Assembly (NCBI GenBank): GCA_013399015.1
Contig: VWZX01009982.1
Coordinates: forward strand, 248,001 to 312,000
DNA: 64,000 nt
From: Galbula dea
Lineage: Eukaryota; Chordata; Aves; Piciformes; Galbulidae
Direction of reading: 5' to 3'
The notes beneath the pieces were generated by a model that was not told where the DNA came from, did not search any database, and was given only the letters and a program-made list of their open reading frames with translations. Below are positions 23,652-34,063 of this stretch, piece by piece. The translations under genes and the position numbers were made by a program. Each line of letters opens with the position of its first letter. Positions within the stretch are counted from its first letter, which is position 1.

Positions 23652-24247
23652 TGTAATGGTTTGACCCAGGCTTTTCCTGGTAACCAGTTTGTAACCAGGG
23701 AAGTGATCATGTTTACCCAGTATTCCACACGATTTTACATAACTGTGGGTATAAATACAGAGGGGGAGAGGCCCTCGATCTCTTTTGCCTTCCGGTGGAT
23801 CCGAGGACGCAGGTTCTCTGCTATCGGTCTCACCCGTGGGAGGAGTCAAGCCTTGCAGGCCTTGTAGGCCTTGAGAGGCAGCTGTTGCTGGCGTTGGTCA
23901 GTGCGACTCTGCTATCTTAAGGAGAGTTGTAAGATTCTGTTTTCATTAGTCCTATCCTGGGTTTCGAGTGTACATACCTGTTTTAGTTTCCCTTTTCCCT
24001 TTTTCCCCTTTTTCCCCTTTTTCCTTCCCTTTTCCCTTTCCCTTGGGGGGTTCCCTCTAATGTGTACATAGTATTTTAATTGTATATAACTGCTATATAT
24101 ATAAGTACTTTTGATGTAGTTCGAGTTGTTTGGGGCTCTTTAGTTTCTCTCGTAGTTTTTTTTTAGGACCCTGAGAGGGAAAGGGAGGGGGAAGGCTTTC
24201 ACTGTGAGTTTGGGCATTTGGCAGGAAGCCAGGTCCAAACCATCACA
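23652..24247 (+). mobile_element. Solo ERV LTR with 5-bp target duplication (ERVL-like)
   Basis: This 596-bp LTR begins TGTAATGGTTTG and ends CAAACCATCACA, imperfect inverted ends of 12 bp with TG...CA. It is flanked on both sides by GGTTG (23647-23651 and 24248-24252). A TATA box (TATAAATA, 23750-23757) lies about 100 bp in, followed by a C/T-rich tract (about 23982-24043) and A/T-rich sequence. There is no internal retroviral sequence, so two LTRs recombined to leave one. The 5-bp duplication points to a class III (ERVL) or class I element. It is oriented antisense to SEMA5A. Confidence 0.95.
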
Positions 24248-25569
24248 GGTTGCTGATCTCTCTCTAACATATTCCAGTTCGGATGTTTTACTACCTTTCA
24301 GTAAAAAATGCCCACTTCCATTAAAAATATATTTCTTTTGAAGAAGAATTAAAAGAAAAGCAAACAAGCAAACAAACAAAAAATCCCCACCACATAGCTT
24401 TTAACTCCATCTGTCCTCTTTGTACAGCTAGTGGAATGTGGCAGGAGCCTCTCACTCATTCTGCTGCTTCATTAACAGCCAGGAAATTTCACATGCTCCA
24501 AATTTCCACAGTATGCCAGTTTGCAAGTCCTTTGCTTAAAGAATTCAGCTCCTGCCATATCCTAATTTTTATGAGAATGCTCACCAAAGATACTGGGTGA
24601 TTCAGGTAAATAGTTTGAGAACAGTTTGTTTCAGTCTTTAAAGCTATTTTTTTTAGAAATTAACAATAAGGAGATGAAAGTTGTCATCCCTCAGCAGGCA
24701 TTTTGTCTCCTGTACAAAAGTAAAGGCAAATCCAGTTTGATACAAAAAATATACAACTGGTGGAGGAACTATTTACCTCTTCAAGAGAGGCTGGTTCCTG
24801 GCAGAGTAGTGCAGGCAATCTCCTAGTACGATCGTCTAGACAAGCTAAAGTATCTAGCAATCAACTTCTCTTCACTGATGAATCATCTTTATTTAAACAG
24901 AAACCCAAAAAAGAATCAGAAAGCAATACACCTCAATCACACTGCTGAAGCTGGCAGGAGGCCTTTCAAGTGTATTTTTGAAAAACAGTGGAAAGACACA
25001 GAAAAAGCAATAAACATTTAGTAGCTTAGTAGACTGCTACAAAAAAGTAGCTTGCAACCCGATCAGGGAAAAGAGAAGAGAATACAAACAGAAGCAAGTT
25101 CACACACTATGTATCCTTCTTCATTCAGACCACCTTACTCCCTTTGGGCACATGTTAAGTGCATGTACTGCATGTACAAACCACATGACAAAACGTGCAG
25201 AGCGATGTACTTGAGTCTGTATTACTTACACAAACACCAAGTGAGGGAATTCCGTGGTGGTTAGACAATAAGGTTAAGAAAATAAATTTCTTAGGATTCT
25301 CAAACCAAGGAATCAAAAAATAACTATGCTATTTTTCTTTCCTGGTCAACCTCAAGTAGAAATGAATGGTTTATGTTCATTTCTTCTATGGATTGAGATA
25401 TGTTATTTTTGAGCATGTTTAGTCAACAGATAACTTCTTTACAGCAGAGCATGTATTTAAATTATCACTAAATACAGCTTCTAAAATTATATCAACTGAA
25501 TTTTTTTGTTGAGACAGCACAATCTTAAATTCTGATTATTTTATGGGACCATAAAAGAATAAGATTTCA

Positions 25570-26447
25570 GAGAATCACAGAATGGTAGAGCTTGGAAGGG
25601 ACCTCTGGGAATCATCATCTTCCAACACCCCTGCCAAAGCAGGTTCACCTAAATCAGGTTGCATAGGAACATGTCCAGGCAGCTTTTGAATATATCCAGA
25701 GAAGTAAACTCCACAACCTCTCTGGGCAGCCTCTTCCAGTACTCTGTCACCCTACCAGGAAAGAATTTTTTCCTTATGTTACAGTGGAACTTTCTGTGTT
25801 CTAGGTTGTGCCAATTACCCCTCATCCAGTCACCAGGCAACTGTGAAAAGAGTCTAGCACCATCCTCTTGACACCCTTTAGAGACTGAGAACATCCTCTC
25901 CCAGTCTTCTCCAGGCTAAACAGACACAGGTCCCTCTACCATTCCTGGTAAGACAGAAGCTCCAGTCCCCTCATCATCTTTGTAGCCTTCTGCTGGATTC
26001 ACTCCAGTCAGTTCCTTGTCTCTCTTGAACTGGGGAGCCCAGAACTGGACACAATACTCCAGATGTGGCCTCACTAGGGCAGAGTAGAGGGGGAGGAGAC
26101 TTTTCTTAATAAACTCCAGGAGTCCACTGGCCTTTTTGGCCAGAAGGGCACACTGCTGACTCACGATGAACTTACTGTCCACCAGGATTCCCAGGTTCTT
26201 CTCTACAGAGCTGCTTTCCAGCAGGTCAATCTCTAACCTGTAGTGGTGCATGTGATTATTCCTCCCTAGGTGCAGGACTCTACATTTCGTGGAACTGCAC
26301 AAGGTTTCTTTCTGCCCAGTTCTCCACCCTGTCCAGGTCTCACCGAATGGCAGCACAACCTTCTGGTGTGTCAGCCACTTCTCTCACTTTTGTATCATTA
26401 GAAAACTTGCTGAGGGTATCTTCTATCCCTTCATCCAGGTCACTGAT
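25570..26447 (-). mobile_element. CR1 LINE, 3' part, interrupted by an LTR
   Basis: The plus-strand start AGAATCACAGAATGGTAGAG is a reversed CR1 tail. The minus frame at 25916-26356 reads CR1 reverse-transcriptase C-terminal sequence (KCRVLHLGRNN; SLLPLYSALVRPHLEYCVQF), and 25649-25894 reads its end (YWKRLPREVVEFTSLDIF). A frame break and missing residues separate these parts. The copy stops at an LTR and resumes at 26918. Confidence 0.94.
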
Positions 26448-26917
26448 TGTGGGAGAACGCCCAGATTACAAGAAGTGGAAGGAGAACATCTAGAACCAGG
26501 ATTTTACGGTGGCTTCTTCCCAGGATCACCACACCTGGAGCTGCACGAGTTCTCCCGCGGGTTGCGAAACTCTTGTACGGTTTTTTCTTATAAGCCTCTG
26601 TTACCCCTTCCCTAGTCCACGTGGACCCCCTGGGCGGCGACATGTTGCCTTCCCCCTTGAACCAGTCCCCTGCCCCTGTCGAACCTCATTGGCTACACTC
26701 CCTTCTTCCTGTGTTACCCCCCAATCACATTCCCTTTTGTTAAACCCTTCCTGGGGGAGTATAAAAGCCCCGGGAGGTTTGAATAAATCACTTTTCGCCC
26801 CTGGACCTCAGAGACTACACTTGTGATTCTTTCCACCCCAAGGAGGGAAGGTGCTCACAGGAGAACATCATCTCAGAGACACAGCTGGCGGGGAGTCACC
26901 AGGAATCAATCCTGTCA
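26448..26917 (+). mobile_element. Solo ERV LTR with 6-bp target duplication (ERVK-like)
   Basis: This 470-bp LTR begins TGTGGGAGAA and ends CCTGTCA. It is flanked by ACTGAT on both sides (26442-26447 and 26918-26923), and the CR1 sequence reads through correctly once it is removed. Promoter elements are in order: an inverted CCAAT (26688-26692), CCAAT (26721-26725), TATAAAA (26760-26766) and AATAAA (26782-26787). The 6-bp duplication is typical of class II (ERVK-like) integration. It is oriented antisense to SEMA5A and must be younger than the CR1 it splits. Confidence 0.95.
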
Positions 26918-27075
26918 ACTGATGAAGATGTTGAACAAGACTGGACACATTCTGACCTCTGAGGAACACCACTAGGCTACAGGCCTCCAAATAGACTCAG
27001 CACCACTGATCACAACCCTCTGAGCTCTGTCCTTCAGCCAGTTCTCCACCTACTTTACTGTCCACTTGCACACTT
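26918..27075 (-). mobile_element. CR1 LINE, continuation beyond the inserted LTR
   Basis: ACTGATGAAGATGTTGAACA, then GATCACAACCCTCTGAGC and CAGCCAGTTCTCCACC, is the reverse strand of the CR1 reverse-transcriptase region. It joins directly to 26447 once one copy of ACTGAT is discounted. The upstream end of the copy fades near 27075. Confidence 0.9.
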
Positions 27076-27185
27076 GCACCTTTCTTTCCCCCAATTCTCT
27101 AAGTTGCACATGATTTATAACGTGTTGACTCTAACACCTTTACTGGACTTACACTTGAATCCTAGGAGACTGATTTATTTATTTA

Positions 27186-27234
27186 AACATTTTTTTTTTT
27201 GGGGGGGGGGGCAGTGGGTGTTTTTTGTTTTTCT
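27186..27234 (+). repeat. T/G low-complexity tract
   Basis: T-run followed by a G-run of about ten and then T-rich sequence; no element body is seen beside it. Confidence 0.8.
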
Positions 27235-27317
27235 TCTTAGCTTGAATTTCAACAGCCTAGCACACCTTTGCACACTTGGAGGCAGGCTCCTCTCCTTGTG
27301 AGAGAAAGGAACTTAAA

Positions 27318-27390
27318 AGAATCATAGAACTATCACCACTGGAAATGACCTTCAAGATCATCATAGAATCAAGATCATCAAGTCCAACCG
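27318..27390 (-). mobile_element. CR1 LINE tail fragment (reverse strand)
   Basis: AGAATCATAGAACTATCACC, then GGAAATGACCTTCAAGATCA, is a reversed CR1 tail. ATCATAGAATCAAGATCATC shows a small internal duplication of the AAGATCATC word. Confidence 0.85.
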
Positions 27391-30144
27391 AAAAGAGAGA
27401 CAATGCATCATCACAGTTAGCCTGCTTTTACATAAATCTGATCTCAGTGATATTCCCCACCAAATTTAAATAATGAGAAAAATAAATTTCCATCTTCCAA
27501 GGGAGAAAAGTGTCTTATTCTACTCTAGGGAAGGCTTATGACAATAGATTTAAGAGCTGAAATATTTTCATATCTATAGTAGACTTTCTTATTCATTATA
27601 GAGAGAAGGTGCATTATGGATTCCTAATATTAATTATGCAGATAAACAAATCACAATGTAATTATTATTAGTGTGTATGGAAGACATAAAATGAAAGAGA
27701 TTTTTAGACCATGTCAAAAAGCATTTGAAAGTGCATGTATCTCCCATGCCTCTGCAACTTCTCTTCCCTTTTCCACTAGCAAACAAAGTACTTGAGTAAA
27801 GGTTCCCAACTGCTGGGAGAAACTCTTCCTATTCAATATGAGGAGATACATCATGATGTTTCTACTAAAACTATTAGAAGGGAAAAACAGTGATAGAAAT
27901 AGTAAATGCCTGTCTACAAAGATAGCTTGACAGGATCATCACCTAAGTGAGCAGTTTTTGATGGGCAGTGGGAAAGAGAGTAAGCTGTTTCAGGAGATAC
28001 ACTCCCTTTCCATATTTCACCATGACAACTCCCAGGGCCTACTTTTTCTTTCTATTAGTTTTTTGCAGCTGTTCACCCATACGTTACACCAGATTCTCAC
28101 TCCATTAGTTTTATATAATAGTTTATACTCCATCTACCATGCTTCTCAAAGGAAGACAAATCAAAAAATTACATTGCTATTTTGGCACTTCAGAAACTAC
28201 AAAAAAAGCCTTTAGTCAGCTATAAATAAAACAAAAGAGTTGGTATCTCTGTAAAGTTAGTACTGAGTTTACAAGCTTTAAAGTGCCTATCACTTAATAC
28301 CACTCAGCCTTGGTTGATGTTCAGCATCCCACACAGCATTTAGCTCTGGTGGGCCTAATATTACAGTAAGATGACTTTACAGAATGGGATATTAATGCAG
28401 CATTCAAATGAAAGGGTTTGTAGCTGTTTAGAATTTATTTCAGGCCTCTGTGTTGGTTTAGCAGCACTAGTAATGTCAAGAGATGCAGAAGGTACTTTTC
28501 TACAGGCATTCATGAAGTAGGTATCTGCCGCACGAGGAATACAGAAATCAGGAAGAGGGCTGGTTAAATCCTGCCAACTCCTACTGCAGGTTTCTTTCAC
28601 AGAATAGCTCCTCTCACACACATCTCTTCTTTTATACCTTGAGAGGCCAAGTAGCCCATTCCTAACATAGAGATTCAAAAACATAGCTTTCAGTCATTTT
28701 TTCCTTCAGTCTCATAACTTCTGTTTTCCCTTAACAAGCAGTGCTGCTACAAGTCAGTCCCTATGTGCCCACAACAGTTTGTTATCTAGCTACAACATAC
28801 TGCATACTGCGCTGTCAATATGTTTCTACATGTACTTTCTAAGATTTACTGGTGATTCCCCACAGATTATTGTGGTGAGTATGAACTTCAGCTTGTCAGA
28901 ACATTTTTAAGTGAAGGAAAACTTTTCAAGATATGTCAGTTCATAAAAGCTAAGGTATGTCATGGATACGTGATATTTTTACCACAAAGGTGAAGAGGGA
29001 GTCTGGCACTGAAAATCTTAATAACTCTCATATTAACAACCTGACAATAACTTACATATAATTGTATTTCCCACATATTTACAGCAAAAGGAAATGGTTT
29101 TGTTCAGTAAACTCTGTGACACTATCTCTGGCTACATCAAAAGATGTAACCAAAACAAGGTGACAGAGGAGGTCTCTGTCCCCAAAAATCATTAGCATAG
29201 TAACTTAGAACTGGAAGGACATCACTAGAAATTAAAAATGACAGAGAATAATAGCAGTCTAAAAGTAGGACCAGGCTAAATTCAAGCCACCCTCCTAAAT
29301 GTTGGCCAAATCAGATTTTGAAAGCAACACATTTTTTAATCAACTTTTAGCATGTGGCTCTGCCAATGATTCTCAATTATTTTTATTTGCTTTTACAGTT
29401 TCACACACAAAAAAGAAAAAAAAGGTACATGCGGTGACCTCTTAGTTTGTGAATCATTTAAGTGCCGAATTTTCACCGTGCTACTTTTATTTACAACACT
29501 GGTTATGTGTCCTATGATAAAAATAACATTTTAAAATTAAATTATACACACAGCACTCATGCTAAGAAAACCAGATATTCCACGAAAATAAATCATATTA
29601 TTTAGTCCATCAATAAATGAGAGATAAAGGTCCCTCATTCATAACAGACTGATGGATTGGCTCTTCCCAGGTATAGAATGTAACCACGTTAGTTCGTCCT
29701 CCAATGTACTGGAAAAGGGGACAGTTGGTACCATTACTCTTTATTAAATAATTAAAATGCCAGAACAAAAATACTTTCTGAGAAAACGCAATATTATTTT
29801 CTGAAACTCTATGAAAAGAATGAAAACAAATATTTTTTCAATTAAAATTCAATAAACCCTAATTGATTGGAACAAAAACATTACAGATGTGATTTCTTAG
29901 AAAAAGAGGAAGAATGCAATATGTCTGTAATACATCTCAATCCCTACATCCTCAGAGCTACAAAGTATTTGGAACCCGTTCTAAGTTGCGACACTAATTG
30001 AAAAAGCTTTAAAAAATAAAAATATGTTATTAAATGCCTCAGGTTTTTATAGACAACACCCTCCAAGTGCTCTTCATTTTCTTCCAACTGTTCCTCAGCA
30101 GTCCATCCCACTACTCAAAACAACCACCACATGTATGAAGAGAC

Positions 30145-31312
30145 TGGCTTGACAAAGCAAGGAACTCACAGTGGAGCTCCAATATAGAAAGGCTGTATGT
30201 CTGAGATGTCAGCAGGGACAAGGTGACCAAGGAGGGATTTAGAAACACCTCATGGGCATGTAAGTATTATGTCAGGTTAAACAGAGTTCAATGGGAGTTA
30301 AAACTTGCTCGGAATGTCAAGGGCAACAAGAGCAGTTTCTATTGCTAAATAGCAATGAAAGGTCAAACAGGGAAAATACAAGCCTCTTGCTGAATTGGGC
30401 AGGTGATCTAGTGCTAGCAGACACAGATGACATTGAGGGACTCAATACCTCCTTTGCTTCAGTCTTCACCAAGAAGGTCTCAAAGGCATCTAGTGTTTAC
30501 GAACTACCAGCAGTAGATACAGTCTGAGTCAGGGATGATATGCAAAATCTCAACATATATAAATCCACAGGATCAGACAAGATCCATCCACAAACACTGA
30601 AGTAACTGGACACTCTTCATCTTTGAGAAGTCACAGAGATGAAGAAAGATCCTCAGTAACTGCAGGGAAACAAATGTGGGAACTACAGGCCAGATAATCT
30701 CACTTAAGTTCCTGGGAGAATTACAGTTAGTCCTCTTGGAATGCACTTTTCTAGACATACGGAGAAGAAGGCAGCGACTGAGAACAGTCAGCATGGATTT
30801 GCCAAGGGTAACTCATTCCTGTTCAGCCCAATTGCCTTCACAATAAAATCACTAGTTTTAATGATGAGGGAAGAGCAAGGGATGCCATTTATCTCAAGGA
30901 TTTCAATACTGTCTCATGGCAAGTTAGGATGTTACAGTCTGTCTCTTGGGTAAAAAGGTAATTGGACAATCAAACCTAGAGGGTAACTGTTTAATGGACC
31001 TTACTTCACCATGAGCCCAGTAATGTGGAATATCACAAGGGCTGATGATCCTGGGACTGGTCCTGATTAACACCTTAATCAACAACCAAGGGGAGAGAGA
31101 AAACAGAGTGCAGTCTGTAAGGTCTGCAGATAACAACAAATTCAGAGAAACAACTGATGAGCCTAAGGGCAGGGTTGCCACCCATCATGGACCTAGATGG
31201 GCTGGAGGAATGAGTCAAGAGCAACCTCATGAAATCAAGTGTGCACATGCAAAGTTCTGTACCTGTACCAGGAAAGCAACAACCCCATCTATGCAACAGT
31301 ACAGGCTAGTTT
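30145..31312 (+). mobile_element. Old CR1 LINE, reverse-transcriptase region, heavily decayed
   Basis: This is a degraded ORF2 body. It begins with the region before reverse transcriptase (ATGTCAAGGGCAACAAGAGC; frame 30291-30527 with LNTSFASVFTKK), then STGSDKIHPQ near 30570, then QHGFAKGNSF near 30791, then GISQGLMILGLVLINTL near 31030. The catalytic block reads SADN near 31123, where an active element would have ADD, so the active site is lost. Several stops and frame changes are visible. It ends near MQQYRL at about 31305. This long internal fragment lies just 5' of the SEMA5A start-codon exon on the plus strand. Confidence 0.85.
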
Positions 31313-31550
31313 TAATCACAAAGAAAAGTGAGCCACTCACACTTAAATAACATATTCAGCACCAAACTGTGAACAAACTTTGCAAGTTCATCTGTATTTA
31401 ACTTGTATACAATACTGTCCAGGTTGCTATATAACACCAGTGAATGCACTGGTTTTTTTCTCCTTTATACATTACAACCAGAGGTTTTCATTAAGAAATT
31501 ACACAATGCTTAGCCTACTTCTGGAAAAGGTTTTTATGCTTACCCCTTAC

Positions 31551-31674
31551 CTTTGTATGCAATAACTGGGTGCTCAGCATTGTGGCAGTGGGTATCTTCT
31601 GTTGTTGTTGGCTCCAGTATTCCTAATACCCCAAGTCCCGCAAACAGCAGTGAAAGGAGGCAGGTTCCTTTCAT
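31551..31674 (-). CDS. SEMA5A: SEMA5A first coding exon (start codon and signal peptide)
   Basis: Semaphorin 5A is a type I membrane guidance protein with a sema domain, PSI domain, thrombospondin repeats and a transmembrane segment; it binds plexin receptors and matrix proteoglycans. This exon encodes 41 codons plus 1 nt. It starts MKGTC, followed by a hydrophobic signal-peptide core (LLSLLFAGLGVLGIL), and ends in AEHPVIAYK. From memory, human SEMA5A has the same start MKGTC, the same 41-residue length to this splice site and a closely similar end (TEHPVISYK). The donor is AAAG followed by GTAAGG at 31545-31550. The chosen ATG (31672-31674) sits in a strong ACCATGA context. A second in-frame ATG lies three codons upstream (31681-31683, giving MTTMKG) and could be used instead. 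The exon leaves phase 1, which fits the second exon exactly. Gene identity is firm because both exons match in order, phase and length. Confidence 0.93.
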
Positions 31675-31749
31675 GGTGGTCATGCTGTTCTCCACAGCAG
31701 TCACTTCTTTTAACTGGCTACTCTTCTTGCACTCATGTGGGGAAAGCAC
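31675..31749 (-). other. SEMA5A: SEMA5A probable 5' UTR part of start-codon exon, with short upstream ORF
   Basis: On the minus strand a candidate acceptor (GAATTCTTTAG at 31750-31760) lies 75 bases before the MKGTC start, suggesting that the exon begins at 31749 and that further 5' UTR exons lie upstream. If this stretch is in the mRNA, it contains an out-of-frame ATG at 31734-31736 opening an 8-codon ORF that stops at TAA 31710-31712, before the main start. The acceptor has a weak pyrimidine tract, so the exon boundary is tentative. The main reading frame has no stop between the acceptor and the ATG. Confidence 0.5.
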
Positions 31750-33249
31750 CTAAAGAATTCAAAGGAATTTACTCAAGCACAAAGGCAAATCACAGAAAAA
31801 AAATACAATTCTTGATGTTTAAAACAAAACAAAACAACACTGTTTTCTGTCTGTGTACTATTTGACTCCTCAGAAGTATGCTCTCAGCTGCTTCTCTAAT
31901 TACTTCATAAACTTAACAACAGTTAGACAATTCAGAAATATTGATTTCTTTTATTACCTAGCAGGATTCAGAACCTGTTACTCATTTCTCTCCCTCTTCT
32001 ACTTTAAAGTTTCATTTTGTAACACGCGTGGGGAAAATACTGTACTGCAACATTTCTTTGTTTTTATTTTTTTTTCATTACAGCAAATAAGTTTAACTCT
32101 ATGTTCCACGTTCCCTTGGTTCCAGTGCCATTCACTCTGACTTTCTCACAAAGGAAAGAGTGCTTTGATTCCTTGTGAGACAAGGCAAGAAAGGAACTGC
32201 TACTTCACGTTACTGACTGCTCTGACAAAACAATAACCCGCCCAGAGCATGTATTTTTTGTTAGTTCCTAGAGTATGTATAGCACATCACAGAAAACTGT
32301 AGGACAAGGTCCACCTCAATGCTCTGACAACATACTTTTGCTTTGCAGGAGGGAGGGTCACTGGTTCTGGCAGTGGCTTAATCCCTACCCATTTGCCAAG
32401 ACTGATGAGAAGGTTGCATATGGCAGATTCTAATGCTGAAGACCCTTTTTGACTAAAATCTACACATCAATCAATGATGTAATGGTTTTCATCCAGTACC
32501 AGAATAACATTGAAGTTTCAACTCCCTGATCTTTTGATACATCCAGTAACCAGACACTTATTTAAATACAACAGAACACTGAGGGTGTCAATATCATTTT
32601 AGATCCAACCCAATTGCTTTAGCTTTATTATAACAAACATTTCAAGCAGTAATAACCTAATACTGCAACCCAAAAAATAATCAGCAATATTGACTTCTAA
32701 TTCCTTTGATCTCACTGAACTGCACTTTGCTGTTTAATAATGTAGAAAGTTTCTACTTGTTTTACAATAAACATCTTATACACATGAAACAAAGGGCTGT
32801 TAATTAAGACACTACACAGTAAGACCAGTGTATTTTAAAAGCTACCCTCAGAAAGCAGAATGGACAGTAAACTCTGCTCCCTAATGTTAGTGTAGGACCA
32901 GCCATCAGAAGATGAACTGCTCTTTTCTTACCACTTTATTTTGCTGTCTTTAGAAGCCTTCCAGCTAAGACCTAGACACATCTAATCCTCATTAATGTAA
33001 ACTAAAATAAAAAGATCAAAGACATCATTCATCTGAGCAGTATATAAATTTAAATAGTCAAATTTAACTTCTCTGCTAAATTTGTTTCAGAAAAAAAGGA
33101 GGGAAGCTTCTATTCATTTAAATTCATTTTCCTACTTTAGTACTTAGTTTACCTTATGATGTCATCTACCAATATGAGTCTGTTGCTATAAACTGCTCGT
33201 GGCTCACATTAGAAGTATCTGCTTCTAGAAATTCTGTGCACGTGCATAG

Positions 33250-33722
33250 ATAGGGACATTATCACCCATATGAAGTTTAACAAGGGCAAGTGCTGGATTT
33301 TGCTCCTGGGGTGCAGCAACCCTGGATGTACACACAGACTGGGGAATGAGAGGCTGGAGAGCAGCCCCTACAGAGAGGGATCTGAAGGTTCTGGTTGATG
33401 GCAAGTTGAACATGAGTCAGCAGTGAGTCCTGGCAGCCAAAAGTGCCAACTGTGTCTTGGGGTGCATCAGACACTGCACTGTTCGCCAGCCAAGGGAGGT
33501 GACAGTCCCACTCTACTCTGCACTGTTGTGGCCTCACCTCAAGTATTGCGTGCAGTTTTGGGCATCAAAATATAGGAGGGATATGAAGCTGTTGGAGAGC
33601 ATCCAAACGAGAGCCACGAATATGGTGAAGGGTCTAGAGAGGAAGCCACATGAGGAACAGCTAAGTTCACTTCGTTTGTTCAGCCTGAAGAAGAAGAGAC
33701 CAAGGGTAGACCTCACACAATC
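33250..33722 (+). mobile_element. CR1 LINE, reverse-transcriptase C-terminal region, decayed
   Basis: It runs from ATGAAGTTTAACAAGGGCAA (the MKFNKGKC motif) through GGGTGCAGCAACCCTGGATG to GAAGAAGAAGAGACCAAGGG (LKKKRP). The frame at 33457-33729 has VPLYSALLWPHLKYCVQFWA. The 3' UTR tail is missing, so the copy is truncated at both ends. It repeats part of the region covered by the copy ending at 31312, so it is a separate insertion. Confidence 0.9.
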
Positions 33723-33831
33723 AGCATAACAAGTGTGAGGAACAAGAACTCACTATCCACTTCACTGCACTATGGTATGCACAGGAGAAAGAGATAGAAG
33801 CCTGGAGATTGTACCTATTACACTGCTAGAG

Positions 33832-33915
33832 TAAAACAAACAAACAAAAAAGTAAAAAAATCCCAACCAAACAAAAACCAAAATACACAAACAAAAAACC
33901 CAACAAAAAAAGCCC
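33832..33915 (+). repeat. A-rich (AACAAAC) low-complexity tract
   Basis: Imperfect CAAACAAACAAAAAA units, T/G-rich on the minus strand. Confidence 0.8.
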
Positions 33916-33967
33916 CAAAGAAAACACACACCTTCAACAGGTACCCACAGCATGAATAGATAACAGA

Positions 33968-34063
33968 CACCTCAGACAAGCCTTCATAACCAAATCCTTT
34001 CCCACAGAGTTTGCAGGGGTTAGATTGCTCCCCCCTGTGTATCCTCAAGTAAGGACCACCACA
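33968..34063 (-). pseudogene. Decayed C2H2 zinc-finger fragment
   Basis: The minus strand reads GGPYLRIHRGEQSNPCKLCG followed by KGFGYEGLSEV. This matches the end of one C2H2 finger (LRIH), the inter-finger linker (HTGEKP-like, here HRGEQS) and the start of the next (C-x2-C-G-K-x-F). The next His pair is not in the same frame, though a nearby frame reads LSIH. Only about one finger is left and the sequence runs into a T/G-rich tract, so it is a relic of a zinc-finger gene or retrocopy, not a working gene. The parent gene cannot be named. Confidence 0.55.

Larger units (their letters stand above)
10053..31550 (-). other. SEMA5A: SEMA5A intron between coding exons 1 and 2 (21,498 bp)
   Basis: This intron is defined by the GTAAGG donor at 31545-31550 and the TTTTCAG acceptor at 10053-10059, and is a phase 1 intron. 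It holds many CR1 copies, two solo LTRs, simple repeats and one assembly gap, listed separately. Between them (10881-12086, 12301-13396, 15557-16613, 16762-19987, 20066-21364, 21415-23063, 24253-25569 and 27391-30144) I see only unique A/T-rich sequence with no supported gene. Long introns at the 5' end are typical of SEMA5A, which spans hundreds of kilobases in human. Confidence 0.9.

Noticed and set aside
33818..33953. Hydrophobic Phe/Val-rich minus-strand peptide resembling membrane segments
   Set aside because: It is the translation of a T/G-rich low-complexity tract.
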